64,000 nt of DNA from an uncultured Paracoccaceae bacterium (GCA_905182355.1 CAJJBH010000033.1:1-64000), one strand, 5' to 3'. Numbered from the stretch's first letter, positions 24,299-33,997 are shown. The notes: a model not told the origin generated them from the sequence alone. Numbers and translations are program-made.

Positions 24299-24330
24299 AA
24301 AAGGCCCTAGCAATTTTGCTGGGGCCTTTT
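24299..24330. terminator. Terminator between atpF and the convergent GntR gene
   Basis: AAAAGGCCC-tAGCA and TGCT-gGGGCCTTTT form a stem of about 13 pairs with a short T-rich loop, ending in TTTT. A-rich flanks on the left make it work in both directions, so it can end both the F0 operon and the GntR gene whose stop is at 24348. Confidence 0.9.
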
Positions 24331-24347
24331 GCATTTCCATCAATGGC

Positions 24348-25112
24348 TTATTTCGTCGCGTGATCTAGGCGTTGTTGGGCAACCTTTTCGTTGCGCTGCG
24401 CCTTATGGTGGTCGCGCAAACTGGCCTCGACGTAGTCCATGTGTGCGTGAATGGCGTTCTTGGCCGCACCCCCGTCACGGGTCTGTAACGCGTCGTTTAT
24501 CGCGCGGTGCTGGTCCAGCAATACCTGCTGGGTTGTCTGCTGGTTGAACATGACCCGCCGATTGTAAAACACACCCTCGCGCAGCAATTCGTACATTGAA
24601 CGCATCATGTGCAACATCACAACGTTATGGCTGGCCTCGATGATGGCCATGTGGAATTGGGCGTCCAACTGCGCTTCGTCCTCAGGGGTCCGCTTAGGAT
24701 CCGCAGTTTCCATTTTTAAGAATACTGCCTGCACAACCTTTAAATCGGTGTCCGACCCAAGACGGGCGGCACGTTCTGCAGCCAATCCTTCCATGTCACG
24801 CCGGAACGAAAGGTAATCGAACACCGCTTCATCGTGGCGGGCAAAAAGCTGGGTCAGGGCGGGGGCAAAGGCCGATCCCAAGACATCGGCCACAAAGACC
24901 CCTGCACCGGGTTTGGCGGTTAACAACCCGCTATTTTGGAGTGCACTAATGGCATCACGCAGGGACGGACGGGAAACACCTAACCGTTCTGCCAACTCAC
25001 GTTCGGACGGTAGGCGCTCACCAGGCCGCAAAACACCGCGAAGGATCAATTCTTCGACTTGTCGGACAACGGCGGCGGATAGTTTTTCGGATTGTACGGC
25101 AGTGAATGGCAT
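24348..25112 (-). CDS. FadR/GntR-family transcriptional regulator
   Basis: From ATG 25112 (AAGGAAC seven bases upstream) the 254-residue protein has a winged helix (LRPGERLPSERELAERLGVS, RPSLRDAISALQNSGLL) and an FCD effector domain (110-235) with the metal-binding histidines suggested by QFHMAIIEASHN and DQHRAINDAL. FCD-type GntR regulators respond to organic acids such as lactate, pyruvate or glycolate. The target is not adjacent. Earlier in-frame starts (25139, 25289) lack ribosome-binding sites. Confidence 0.9.
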   Translation of the reverse strand: MPFTAVQSEKLSAAVVRQVEELILRGVLRPGERLPSERELAERLGVSRPSLRDAISALQNSGLLTAKPGAGVFVADVLGSAFAPALTQLFARHDEAVFDYLSFRRDMEGLAAERAARLGSDTDLKVVQAVFLKMETADPKRTPEDEAQLDAQFHMAIIEASHNVVMLHMMRSMYELLREGVFYNRRVMFNQQTTQQVLLDQHRAINDALQTRDGGAAKNAIHAHMDYVEASLRDHHKAQRNEKVAQQRLDHATK

Positions 25113-25198
25113 CGCGGTTCCTTCAATTGGTAATTTCATATGACCAAAATGGGCGCGGAGCAATTCGTTTGTCACGTTTGTTAGATGAAGGGCGAGTC

Positions 25199-25215
25199 TT
25201 AACCATCGATTAACC
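25199..25215. promoter_or_regulatory. CtrA-type site TTAA-N7-TTAACC
   Basis: TTAACCATCGATTAACC matches the alphaproteobacterial CtrA consensus (TTAA, seven bases, TTAA) exactly. It lies 22 bases upstream of the lipoprotein ATG at 25237 and 87 bases upstream of the divergent GntR start. CtrA in Rhodobacteraceae controls motility and gene-transfer-agent genes, not viability; this site is a candidate member of that regulon. Confidence 0.5.
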
Positions 25216-25236
25216 ATGAAGTGAAAAGCTGTCAGT

Positions 25237-25650
25237 ATGAAATTGATAGGACACTTTTTAGTTGCCTCGGCATTGGTTGGGTGCAACACACCGTTGTTGG
25301 GATTTCACGGTGTTGCGCCTGTCACCATTTCTGTCGATGGCTCCACGTTTGATGTGAGGGTTGAAAATTTACGGGCTCAAGCCATTCGCACCAACATGCA
25401 ATACGCTCCACGCATGGGACCAATCGCTGGTCTGGCAAAAGCCGCGATTGAACAAGTCAGCGGGTGTAAAGTAGTGCAGGTTGTGGGCGATCAAGCCCTG
25501 GTAACTGCCGCGTTGAATTGCGGGAAAGGTCTACCCCCTCCCAAACCCATCGGCCAAGATTATGAGTGTTATTCTGTGGGTGGCTTGGGCGTTGCGGGCA
25601 ATAGTTTGAACGGCCTAATTTTAGATTGCACACCCATTTTACGTCTTTAA
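25237..25650 (+). CDS. Small putative lipoprotein
   Basis: The 137-residue product starts MKLIGHFLVASALVGCNTP: a short signal with the lipobox ALVGC, so lipidation of Cys16 is predicted. The mature part has a beta-strand segment (APVTISVDGSTFDVRVENLR) and several cysteines (KVVQVVGDQ region, YECYSV, DCTPI) but no domain I recognise. It is divergent from the GntR gene and preceded by a CtrA-like site. Function unknown. Confidence 0.7.
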   Translation: MKLIGHFLVASALVGCNTPLLGFHGVAPVTISVDGSTFDVRVENLRAQAIRTNMQYAPRMGPIAGLAKAAIEQVSGCKVVQVVGDQALVTAALNCGKGLPPPKPIGQDYECYSVGGLGVAGNSLNGLILDCTPILRL

Positions 25651-25778
25651 CGCACCGAAGCTGCAATAACTTGTGGATAAGTCGACGTATTACGCGGTTT
25701 CCAAGGGCTAGGAATTGACAAAACCCCACATGGGCCGTCACATTAGGGCTCCCGGCGGAATCACTTAAAAGGCAGGCT

Positions 25779-28700
25779 TTGCGCTTTTCCAAACTGAAAC
25801 TGACAGGCTTTAAAAGCTTTGTTGACCCTACTGATCTAATCATCGCTGATGGCTTGACAGGTGTTGTGGGTCCAAATGGCTGCGGAAAATCCAATCTGTT
25901 GGAAGCGCTTCGTTGGGTCATGGGTGAAAACCGCGCTAAAGCGATGCGTGGCGGGGGGATGGAAGACGTAATTTTTGCCGGCACGGTCACACGACCTGCA
26001 CGTAACTTTGCCGAAGTCACCTTGCAGATAGACAATTCCGAACGCCTTGCCCCTGCTGGTTTCAACGACACCGATGGGTTGGAAATTGTGCGGCGCATCA
26101 CACGCGACGTTGGCAGTGCATACAAGGTGGCAGGTAAGGACGTGCGTGCACGTGATGTGCAGATGTTGTTTGCGGATGCATCGACGGGTGCCCATTCGCC
26201 TGCTTTGGTGCGTCAGGGCCAGATCGCGGAATTGATCAACGCAAAACCAAAGAACCGTCGCCGTATCTTGGAAGAGGCAGCGGGGATTTCAGGGCTGTAT
26301 CAACGCCGTCACGAAGCCGAGTTGAAGTTGAAGGGGGCAGAGACAAACCTGTCCCGCGTCGACGATGTAATCGAACAGTTGGCCAATCAGTTGGGACAAT
26401 TGGCCCGCCAAGCGCGTCAGGCTGCGAGGTACCGCGAGATAGGTGAAGGATTACGCCGCACTGAGGGTATGTTGCTGTATCGCCGTTGGCGTGAAGCCGA
26501 TGATGCGCGTGCTGGCGCGGATGACACATTGCGTGGGCGCGTGACCGAAGCTGCACAGGCGCAGGGGCTGGTCCAACTGGCGATCAAGGCCCGCACTGCA
26601 GCTGAAGCCGCATTACCAGTAATGCGTGAGGAAGAAGCAATTGCAGCGGCAATTATGCAGCGTTTGATTGTGCAGCGTGATACGTTGGATGATCAAGAGG
26701 CCCAGGCGGCGCAAGTCATCGTAACCCTGACAAACCGCATTGCCCAACTGACCCGCGATATCGAACGCGAAGGCGGATTGAACCGTGATGCGGGCGAAAC
26801 GATTGAACGCCTTGAATGGGAAGCGCGTGAGCTGGCGAAGGCCAGCGAAGGGCATGATGATCGGCTAGAGGCGGCAACCGAGGGCGCACAAGAAGCCGCG
26901 CAGGCTTTGCAGGCGCGTGAAGCTGATTTAGGTGAAAAGACCGAAGATGTGGCGCGATCGGCTGCACGACATGGATCAGCCCACCGTCTTTTGCAGGACA
27001 GTCGTCAGACCGAAGAAAAATCAGAGTCTGAGGCGGCCAAGGCCCGTGACGCGGTAGACCAAAGTCGGGCGGCGTTAACGCAGGCTGGTGAAGATTTTGT
27101 TGTCGCGCAAGCATCGTCTGTTACGGCTGAGGTCACGGCGCAAAGAGCTGATGATGCATTGAACGCTGCAGAGAATGCCCGCGCCGAAACGCAATCGCGT
27201 GAGTCGGATGCGCGGGCGGAACGCTCTGAGGCGGAGGGCGAGATGAACGCGCTTCGCGCAGAGACAGGAGCGCTGGCCAAACTGGTGGAACGCGACACGG
27301 CTGAAGGCGGTCAAATCTTGGATCGTTTGCAGGTTCAACAAGGGTTTGAAAAAGCGCTGGGTGCCGCATTGGCAGATGACCTGCGTGCGCCCGAGGTTGA
27401 GGGTGATGGCCCATCAGGTTGGGCGGTCATGCCGCCATATGACACGGATCAGATGTTGCCGGAGGGGATCACTCCACTGACGCAACACGTATCGGTGCCC
27501 GATGTTTTGGTCCGTCGCATGAGCCAAATTGGCTTGGTAGATGCTGATGACGGTGGGCGATTGCAGGCTGCATTAAAACCGGGTCAACGCTTGGTTTCAC
27601 CAGAGGGCGATCTGTGGCGTTGGGACGGTTATCGCGCTTGGGCAGAAGATGCGCCAAGTGCAGCAGCTTTGCGTTTGCAACAGTTGAACCGTTTGGAAGA
27701 ATTGAAGCAATCGTTGGAACAAGCATCGCACCGCGCGGATGGTGCCCGTGGTGCCCACGAGGCGTTAACATCGCGATTGACGGAATTGACCGAGGCCGAC
27801 CGCGCAGCCCGTGAAGCCCGTCGTGAAGCGGACCGCATGGTTGCGGATGCGGGCCGTGCGTTAAGCCGATCAGAGGCGGATCGCAATCTGGCTGAGGGTC
27901 GTCTGGAATCGTTGGGCTTGGCGGTGAAACGTCACGAAGAGGAAGCTATGGGTGCGCGTTCCCGTGTGCTTGAAGCTGAACGCGCGATGATTGATCTGGG
28001 CGATCTTGAAGTTGAACGAGGTTTAGTCGATGACTTGCGCATGACGGTTGAAGCTGCGCGGATTACGATGATGTCACGGCGTTCCGCCCATGATGAGGTC
28101 CGCCGCGAAGGGGATGCGCGATTGAAGCGTAGCCAAGAAGTGACCAAGGAAATAAGTGGATGGCGTCACAGGTTGGAGACAGCGGAAAAACGCAGTACTG
28201 AATTGGTCGAACGCAAGGATACCTCGGAAGCTGAGCTGAAGGTTGCGAGCGCTGCACCCGCGGAACTGACGGCCAAGCGCGATGAATTGAGCCTTGCGAA
28301 TTCGGAAGCTGAAGTACGCAAAGCAGGCGCTACCGATGCGCTAAGTGTTGGTGAGGCTGCGTTGCGTGAAACATCAATGAACGAACGCGACACGGAACGT
28401 TTGGCGTCCGAGGCCCGCGAGGCTCGTGCGCGTGCAGAAGCCCGCGCCGAAGCTGCGCGTGAGACGGTGACAGCGGCGGCGGAACGTATTGCTGAAGAAC
28501 AACAAAAGACCCCGAACCAGCTGCTGACCGCATTGGATGTTAACCCTGACGAGATGCCAGCGTCTGATGTTCTTGAAGCGGATGTGAACCGCCTGAAACG
28601 TCAGCGTGATGCTTTAGGCGCTGTGAACTTGCGGGCCGAAGAAGATGCCAAAGAAGTGCAAGTTGAGCACGATACGCTGGTCAACGAGAAGGCTGATTTA

Positions 28701-29234
28701 GAAGAGGCAATAAAGACCCTGCGCAGTGGGATTGCCAGTTTGAACCGTGAGGGGCGTGAACGCTTGCTGACCGCGTTTGAGCAAGTGAATACGAACTTTG
28801 CATTATTGTTTACGCATCTGTTTGGCGGTGGTGAAGCGAGCCTGGTGATGGTGGAAAGTGACGACCCGCTGGAAGCTGGCCTTGAGATTATGTGCCAACC
28901 ACCGGGCAAGAAACTAAGCACACTAAGCCTGCTGTCAGGTGGTGAACAAACCCTGACGGCGATGGCGCTGATCTTTGCTGTGTTCTTGGCCAACCCAGCG
29001 CCGATCTGTGTGTTGGACGAGGTTGACGCGCCTTTGGACGATGCCAACGTGACGCGGTTTTGTGACCTGTTGGACGAGATGTGCCGCCAGACAAATACAC
29101 GATTTCTGATCATCACACACCACGCGGTAACTATGGCCCGGATGGACCGCTTGTTTGGGGTTACAATGGCAGAGCAGGGCGTGAGCCAGCTTGTTTCAGT
29201 GGATCTTAAGAAGGCGTCGGCTATGGTGGCTTAA
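25779..29234 (+). CDS. smc: Chromosome partition protein SMC
   Basis: The 1151-residue protein starts at a TTG (LRFSKLKLTGFKSF, read as Met) after AAAAGGCAGG. It has the N-terminal ATPase half with GPNGCGKSNLLEALRWVMGE (31-50), two long coiled-coil arms, a divergent hinge at about 510-630, and the C-terminal half with LSGGEQTLTAMALIFAVFLA (about 1053) and VLDEVDAPLDD. It works with ScpA and ScpB to compact and separate chromosomes. Many alanine/arginine/glutamate-rich heptads mark the arms. No other start with a better ribosome site is near. Confidence 0.97.
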   Translation: MRFSKLKLTGFKSFVDPTDLIIADGLTGVVGPNGCGKSNLLEALRWVMGENRAKAMRGGGMEDVIFAGTVTRPARNFAEVTLQIDNSERLAPAGFNDTDGLEIVRRITRDVGSAYKVAGKDVRARDVQMLFADASTGAHSPALVRQGQIAELINAKPKNRRRILEEAAGISGLYQRRHEAELKLKGAETNLSRVDDVIEQLANQLGQLARQARQAARYREIGEGLRRTEGMLLYRRWREADDARAGADDTLRGRVTEAAQAQGLVQLAIKARTAAEAALPVMREEEAIAAAIMQRLIVQRDTLDDQEAQAAQVIVTLTNRIAQLTRDIEREGGLNRDAGETIERLEWEARELAKASEGHDDRLEAATEGAQEAAQALQAREADLGEKTEDVARSAARHGSAHRLLQDSRQTEEKSESEAAKARDAVDQSRAALTQAGEDFVVAQASSVTAEVTAQRADDALNAAENARAETQSRESDARAERSEAEGEMNALRAETGALAKLVERDTAEGGQILDRLQVQQGFEKALGAALADDLRAPEVEGDGPSGWAVMPPYDTDQMLPEGITPLTQHVSVPDVLVRRMSQIGLVDADDGGRLQAALKPGQRLVSPEGDLWRWDGYRAWAEDAPSAAALRLQQLNRLEELKQSLEQASHRADGARGAHEALTSRLTELTEADRAAREARREADRMVADAGRALSRSEADRNLAEGRLESLGLAVKRHEEEAMGARSRVLEAERAMIDLGDLEVERGLVDDLRMTVEAARITMMSRRSAHDEVRREGDARLKRSQEVTKEISGWRHRLETAEKRSTELVERKDTSEAELKVASAAPAELTAKRDELSLANSEAEVRKAGATDALSVGEAALRETSMNERDTERLASEAREARARAEARAEAARETVTAAAERIAEEQQKTPNQLLTALDVNPDEMPASDVLEADVNRLKRQRDALGAVNLRAEEDAKEVQVEHDTLVNEKADLEEAIKTLRSGIASLNREGRERLLTAFEQVNTNFALLFTHLFGGGEASLVMVESDDPLEAGLEIMCQPPGKKLSTLSLLSGGEQTLTAMALIFAVFLANPAPICVLDEVDAPLDDANVTRFCDLLDEMCRQTNTRFLIITHHAVTMARMDRLFGVTMAEQGVSQLVSVDLKKASAMVA

Positions 29235-29249
29235 TGCCACCATCTGATT

Positions 29250-30410
29250 TTATAGGTTCTTTAGCAGTCTGGGTGTTGGCCACGCATCAGCGGGTAGGCC
29301 AAGGCGTTTTTGTTCGGCCTGAACCGCGTCACGTGTACCTGCCCCTAAAATCCCATCGATCTTACCCACATTGTACCCACGTTTTTGTAACTTGGATTGC
29401 AAGCGCTTCATTTGCGCCGCTTGTAGACCTTGATCGGGGTCGCCTGTTTCATAAGCTGCGGCCCCTTGTAAACGGGTTGCAAAATAGGCTGCTGTCAGGA
29501 CGTAGGTGAAGGATTGGTTCCACTTAAAGTAAACGTTGAAGTTTGGGTAAGCAAGAAATGCTGGTCCTTTGTGTCCTTGTGGTAGGATCAAAGAGGCGGG
29601 CAAATTTGACAGCTTTCCTTGACGTGGGCGCACACCCAACGCCTGCCACTGTTTGGTGGAAAATGTCGTGTTTAGACCACTTTTTGACCAATCCAAATTG
29701 GAAGGCACAACAACTTCTTGCAGCCAAGGTTGACCCGCGTTCCATCCCAGATGTTGCAGCATCTTGCCACCTGACATCAGTGCATCAGCAGCAGAAGTTT
29801 TGAGGGACACGCGCCCGTCACCATCTGCATCAACGCCGTTTTCTAAAATGTCGCGGGGCAGCATCTGCACCATGCCAATTTCGCCTGCCCATGCGCCTGT
29901 TGTACGGCTTGGATCAAACTGCCCGCGTTCATAAAGCGTCATCGCTGCGAATACCTGTGGGCGAAACAATTCTGGGCGACGGCAATCGTGGGCCAATGTA
30001 ACAAGTGCGTTGGCGGTGTTAAAATTCCCTTGAAACGCGCCAAAGTCGGTCTCAAATGCCCAAAAAGCCAATAGGACGTGCCGGTTCACACCATAAGTTG
30101 ATTCCACGTTGTCAAAAACGCGATCAAACCGTTTGGCGTTGCTGCGACCAGAATTGATGCGGCTGGATGAAATTAGGCGTTGTGAGAATTCGAGGAAGGG
30201 CTTTTGGAATACCCCTTGTGCGCGATCCGCTTTAAGGACTTTGCCATCTTGGCGTACACCTGACAGAAATGCAGATGCATTGGCTGCGCTTATTCCTTTT
30301 GAAACGGCTTCTGATTTTAGCCCATTTTTAAAGCTGTTGAATGATCCGCCACATTGGGCATGTGCCGTTATTGGCAATAAAAAGGCGGCTGCTAAAGCAA
30401 GGATTCGCAT
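29250..30410 (-). CDS. Lytic murein transglycosylase (MltB family) with peptidoglycan-binding domain
   Basis: From ATG 30410 the 386-residue protein has a signal peptide (MRILALAAAFLLPITAHAQC), a soluble lytic transglycosylase domain with the catalytic glutamate in AFWAFETDFGAFQGN and GAWAGEIGMVQMLPRDILENG, and a C-terminal peptidoglycan-binding domain (MKRLQSKLQKRGYNVGKIDGI, GTRDAVQ). It cleaves the glycan strand with formation of 1,6-anhydromuramate. The longer frame from 30488 would place residues before the signal peptide, so the later ATG is chosen. It converges with smc, 15 bases apart. Confidence 0.93.
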   Translation of the reverse strand: MRILALAAAFLLPITAHAQCGGSFNSFKNGLKSEAVSKGISAANASAFLSGVRQDGKVLKADRAQGVFQKPFLEFSQRLISSSRINSGRSNAKRFDRVFDNVESTYGVNRHVLLAFWAFETDFGAFQGNFNTANALVTLAHDCRRPELFRPQVFAAMTLYERGQFDPSRTTGAWAGEIGMVQMLPRDILENGVDADGDGRVSLKTSAADALMSGGKMLQHLGWNAGQPWLQEVVVPSNLDWSKSGLNTTFSTKQWQALGVRPRQGKLSNLPASLILPQGHKGPAFLAYPNFNVYFKWNQSFTYVLTAAYFATRLQGAAAYETGDPDQGLQAAQMKRLQSKLQKRGYNVGKIDGILGAGTRDAVQAEQKRLGLPADAWPTPRLLKNL

Positions 30411-30421
30411 GAATATGTCCG

Positions 30422-31330
30422 TTATAAAATGGCAACAAATGCCGTGATGATTACCGCAAAACCCCAAGCCTTCCAAAGAATAAGACAAGCGGCGTCGATA
30501 TCGGCGGGACCAGCGGTAAGGGTACCAGTCGGATGAACCAAGGGGAAATTCTGCATTTGGCCCTCATATGCGCGTGGGCCTGATAGGGCGACATTGATCG
30601 CGCGGGCCATTGCGGCTTCGGGCCAGCCTGCGTTTGGGGAACGATGTAATTTGGCGTCTGCGATGATGTCGCGCCACTGGCCGTGGACGCCTGCGGGCAG
30701 CGCTATCAATGCGGCAGTGATGCGTGCAGGGATAAAATTTAGCAGATCGTCAAAACGGGCGGACGCCCAGCCGAAATCTTCATGGCGTTCTGTGCGATAG
30801 CCGATCATGCTGTCGGCTGTGTTGACGATTTTGTAGACCATTAGTGCAGGTAAGCCCCCAATCAGGAACCAAAATATGGGCGCGATGACCCCGTCACTTA
30901 GGTTCTCTGCCCCGCTTTCTATTGCGCCACGTGCGACTGCGGCTTGGTCCATGTTTTTGGTGTCACGGCCAACGATCATCGCGACCTGTTGGCGACCTTC
31001 GCTGAGTGACATGCGCAGCCCGCTTGCAACGGCTTTAACGTGGTGGACCAGAGATTTTTGTGCCAAAAGGATTGCAGTGATTATGATTGTCAAAAATCCG
31101 CCGAACAGGCTGATGACGTAACCTAAGACGGCAGCACCTAAGACCAATGCGATCAAGGTAACGACGCCATTGCGCTTCGCGCTTTGTCCGTGATTGTAGT
31201 GCGTATCACACCATTTGATCAGGTTCCCCATTAAGACAGCGGGATGGGGCAGACGAGTCCAGATCCATTTCGGTTCGCCGAAAACTGCGTCGAGCAGCAT
31301 TGCGAACAATAACAACGCAGCAGTGCTCAT
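30422..31330 (-). CDS. cobD: Adenosylcobinamide-phosphate synthase CobD/CbiB
   Basis: The 302-residue membrane protein (ATG 31330, overlapping the cobC stop as ATGA) shows family signatures ALLLFAMLLDAVFGEPKWIW, RDTKNMDQAAVARGAIESGA and ENLSDGVIAPIFWFLIGGLP. It attaches (R)-1-amino-2-propanol O-phosphate (or its precursor) to adenosylcobyric acid. CobD is the Pseudomonas denitrificans name; CbiB in Salmonella. It and cobC form a two-gene unit for the aminopropanol arm of B12, complementing bluB at 13.3 kb. Confidence 0.93.
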   Translation of the reverse strand: MSTAALLLFAMLLDAVFGEPKWIWTRLPHPAVLMGNLIKWCDTHYNHGQSAKRNGVVTLIALVLGAAVLGYVISLFGGFLTIIITAILLAQKSLVHHVKAVASGLRMSLSEGRQQVAMIVGRDTKNMDQAAVARGAIESGAENLSDGVIAPIFWFLIGGLPALMVYKIVNTADSMIGYRTERHEDFGWASARFDDLLNFIPARITAALIALPAGVHGQWRDIIADAKLHRSPNAGWPEAAMARAINVALSGPRAYEGQMQNFPLVHPTGTLTAGPADIDAACLILWKAWGFAVIITAFVAIL

Positions 31331-32277
31331 AATACGTCTTTCAGCCTTGCCCAATCCAGTGGATGTGGAAGTCCAAGGCGTAGCCATCGTGAGCTGTAGG
31401 GGAACACGCGGGACCAGATGTGCGATTGTGCCAAACGATCCTGCCACATGGCTGCGTCGCCCACATCGTAAAGCCGAAATAAGGTGGTGCCGCCGACAAC
31501 GGTTGCCCCTTTGGCAGTCATCATTTTGTCCAGTTTTGCGCTGTCTTTCTTAAGGCGGGCACGGGTTTGTATGGCCCATTCTTGATCGTTCAGTGCCTGT
31601 GCACCGATCGCAAGCGCAGGTCCAGAGACAGGCCAAGGACCAAGCATGGCTTTTAATTGCTCGATCAGGACAGGATCACCAATCGCAAAGCCCAGCCGTA
31701 GTCCAGCAAGGCCCCAAAATTTGCCAAAGCTTTTCAAGATGACGGTGTTTGGTTCTTCAGCTTGTTGTATAAGCGACTGATCGGGCGTCACATCGCAAAA
31801 GCTTTCGTCGATAATGCGCAAACGTGCTGTGATTTCGTTGGTCTGCCATACCCGCCCGTCAGGGTTATTGGGATGAACAACAACTTGGGCCGTTGCGGTT
31901 CCCTCATTCCCCCACCCAGCGAGATCGAAAGCTGCTGCATGTTCGTTGTATGTTGGCCCAGCAATTGCTACGACACCTTTTACAGCAAGCCGTGGCATAT
32001 TTGCGATCAAGCTGGACGCGCCGGGTGCAGCAAGGACCGCCACCGTGTCAGGAACGTTCCAAAATCTGCGCGCTGCTTCAATTAAATGGGTTGCGGCAGT
32101 TTGATCTGGCAGCGCTGTCCATGCATCAGGTGATACAGCGTTAGCGGCATATGGTAGTGGGTTAATTCCAGTTGAAAGGTCAATCCAATTGCTGCGTGCA
32201 CCACCGTATTGACGGACGGCAGCATCTAATCCGCCGCCGTGATCTCTTAACTTTTGGGGCACAATGGGTACTTTCAC
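31327..32277 (-). CDS. cobC: L-threonine-O-3-phosphate decarboxylase CobC
   Basis: The 316-residue PLP enzyme of aminotransferase fold has DHGGGLDAAVRQYGGARSNW, DLSTGINPLPY, VHPNNPDGRVW and the PLP-lysine region LKSFGKFWGLAGLRLGFAIG. It makes (R)-1-amino-2-propanol O-phosphate for the B12 side chain. This is CobC in P. denitrificans naming and CobD in Salmonella. No B12 riboswitch is recognisable in the 180 bases upstream. Confidence 0.92.
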   Translation of the reverse strand: MKVPIVPQKLRDHGGGLDAAVRQYGGARSNWIDLSTGINPLPYAANAVSPDAWTALPDQTAATHLIEAARRFWNVPDTVAVLAAPGASSLIANMPRLAVKGVVAIAGPTYNEHAAAFDLAGWGNEGTATAQVVVHPNNPDGRVWQTNEITARLRIIDESFCDVTPDQSLIQQAEEPNTVILKSFGKFWGLAGLRLGFAIGDPVLIEQLKAMLGPWPVSGPALAIGAQALNDQEWAIQTRARLKKDSAKLDKMMTAKGATVVGGTTLFRLYDVGDAAMWQDRLAQSHIWSRVFPYSSRWLRLGLPHPLDWARLKDVL

Positions 32278-32460
32278 TGGAATGGGCGTGGGCAGTTTTT
32301 TGCCGAATTTCCCCTTACAGGAAATGAAAAGAAGCTGATATTCAAGGCCTGTTAATAAACTTAACGAATTACAGATTTTGTTAACGTGTTGTTAGGATTT
32401 TAGGCAACAAGTGATAGGAAATTATTAAGGATGTTTGCAAAAAGCGAATGCGGGGGGAAG

Positions 32461-32868
32461 ATGAACGTTCTTATCGTCGAAAGTCAGCCAGAGTTGGGAG
32501 AGGTTTGGAAACGTCACCTTGAACGCGCAGGTATGTTGGTCACCCTAGTTGATGATCAGGAACAAGCGATCGCCCATTTTACGGATGACTGCCCGGAAAT
32601 TATCATTCTTGACCTGGTACTCGTGGATGGTTGCGCCTTGGCAATTTCAGATTTTGCCAGTTACCGTTGCCCAAACGCGCAGGTCATTTTTGTAACAGAT
32701 ACGACATTCTTTTCGGACGGTTCGATCTTTGCCCATGCTCAGAATGCTTGTGCGTATTTGCAAAGCAATACGCCGCCAGAAGATTTGGCGGCGATGGTAG
32801 AACATTATGCGGGATATGATGCGCAAAGGGCTACAGTCGCGACTAACCCCGACCGTGAGGCGTCATAA
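32461..32868 (+). CDS. Orphan response-regulator receiver protein
   Basis: The 135-residue protein from ATG 32461 (GGGGGGAAG upstream) is a stand-alone receiver domain: MNVLIVESQPELGEVWKRHL, the phospho-aspartate strand EIIILDLVLVDG, and VIFVTDTTF. The second acidic residue normally in the DD pair is replaced (VESQPE), so metal binding may be weakened. There is no output domain and no kinase nearby. Its 3' end overlaps the convergent reductase gene by 26 bases. Confidence 0.8.
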   Translation: MNVLIVESQPELGEVWKRHLERAGMLVTLVDDQEQAIAHFTDDCPEIIILDLVLVDGCALAISDFASYRCPNAQVIFVTDTTFFSDGSIFAHAQNACAYLQSNTPPEDLAAMVEHYAGYDAQRATVATNPDREAS

Positions 32869-33817
32869 AGCCGATTTCTGGATTGATCGGGATAATCCGA
32901 TGCGGGTTTATGCTTTCGTGGCTGTAGTGGTAGTGGCGCACGATGTGGTTCATGTTGACCGTCCCCTCTACGCCATGCCATTGATACAATTCGCGTGTGT
33001 AGGCCCATAAGTTTGGGTGGTCGACGATCCGCTTTTTGTTACATTTGAAATGTAGGTGATAGACAGCATCAAAGCGCACCAAGGTTGTGAAAAGCCGCCA
33101 ATCCGCTTCTGTAATTGTATCGCCCATAAGATAGCGATTGCTGCTTAACCGCTCCTCAAGCCAACCAAGCGTGTCGAACAGTGGGTGTACTGCCTCGTCG
33201 TATGCCGCTTGCGTGGTGGCAAATCCACATCTGTAAACCCCGTTGTTGAGCGTGTTGTAGATGCGGTCGTTCACGGGTTCGATTTCCGCATGCAAGTGTG
33301 CAGGCCATAGATCGTCGGTGTTGCCTGTCACGTCATTGAAGGCCGAATTGAACATCCGAATGATCTCAGAACTTTCGTTGCTGACAATTGTATTTTGGTG
33401 CTTGTCCCAAAGGATTGGCACCGTCACGCGGCCAGAGAATTTAGAATCTGCGCGGGTGTAGATGTCACGTGCAAATGGCAGGTCGAACAAAGTGTCTCCA
33501 TCTGCCCCATGATCGTCTTTTCCAAAGGTCCATCCGTCTGACAACATATCTGGGTGAACTGTGGAAATGCTAATGTGGTCCGCAAGGTTTTTAATTTGGC
33601 GAAAGATCAGGGCGCGGTGGGCCCAAGGACAAGCATCACTGACGTAAAGGTGATAACGACCTGCCTCCGCTTTGAACCCGTCACGTCCTGTTGGACCTGC
33701 TGATCCGTCCGTCGTGATCCAATTGCGGAATTTCGCGCTGGAACGCTCGAATTTTCCACCCGTTGATTCGGTGTCATACCAAGTGTTATGCCAGACGCCG
33801 TCGATCAAAAGACCCAT
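32843..33817 (-). CDS. Glutathionyl-hydroquinone reductase (YqjG/ECM4 family)
   Basis: The 324-residue protein has the Xi-class glutathione transferase signature SDACPWAHRALIFRQIKNL, with the catalytic cysteine in CPWAH, and a C-terminal helical domain with LMGDTITEADWRLFTTLVRF and VDHPNLWAYTRELYQWHGV. Such enzymes reduce glutathionyl-hydroquinones. Substrate specificity cannot be fixed from sequence. It is a single minus-strand gene. Confidence 0.92.
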   Translation of the reverse strand: MGLLIDGVWHNTWYDTESTGGKFERSSAKFRNWITTDGSAGPTGRDGFKAEAGRYHLYVSDACPWAHRALIFRQIKNLADHISISTVHPDMLSDGWTFGKDDHGADGDTLFDLPFARDIYTRADSKFSGRVTVPILWDKHQNTIVSNESSEIIRMFNSAFNDVTGNTDDLWPAHLHAEIEPVNDRIYNTLNNGVYRCGFATTQAAYDEAVHPLFDTLGWLEERLSSNRYLMGDTITEADWRLFTTLVRFDAVYHLHFKCNKKRIVDHPNLWAYTRELYQWHGVEGTVNMNHIVRHYHYSHESINPHRIIPINPEIGFMTPHGRG

Positions 33818-33880
33818 TTAAATTTCCCCTATTCTGCTAGGTCGTTGGTAAAGTGTTGCTGATTTTTAGGCCAGAGCGGT

Positions 33881-33913
33881 GTCTGCGCATCCCCTCTGCG
33901 TGAATGCACAGAC
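33881..33913. promoter_or_regulatory. Imperfect 10-bp inverted repeat between divergent genes
   Basis: GTCTGCGCAT at 33881-33890 and ATGCACAGAC at 33904-33913 are inverted copies with one mismatch and a 13-base spacer, midway between the reductase start (33817) and the gene at 33998. It may be an operator or a transcript hairpin. Confidence 0.3.
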
Positions 33914-33997
33914 TGGGAATTTTTAGGTCTGACACAAATTTTAACTTGCAGCGGGTAGAAGATGGGTCATTCTACACTTGGAATATGGAGGCTGCTA

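Noticed and set aside
25457-26125. Minus-strand 222-codon frame across the lipoprotein end and smc start
   Set aside because: Antisense to the highly conserved SMC ATPase region; clearly a shadow.
32278-32430. Cobalamin riboswitch upstream of cobC
   Set aside because: No B12-box-like sequence or expected structure could be recognised in the 150 bases upstream.
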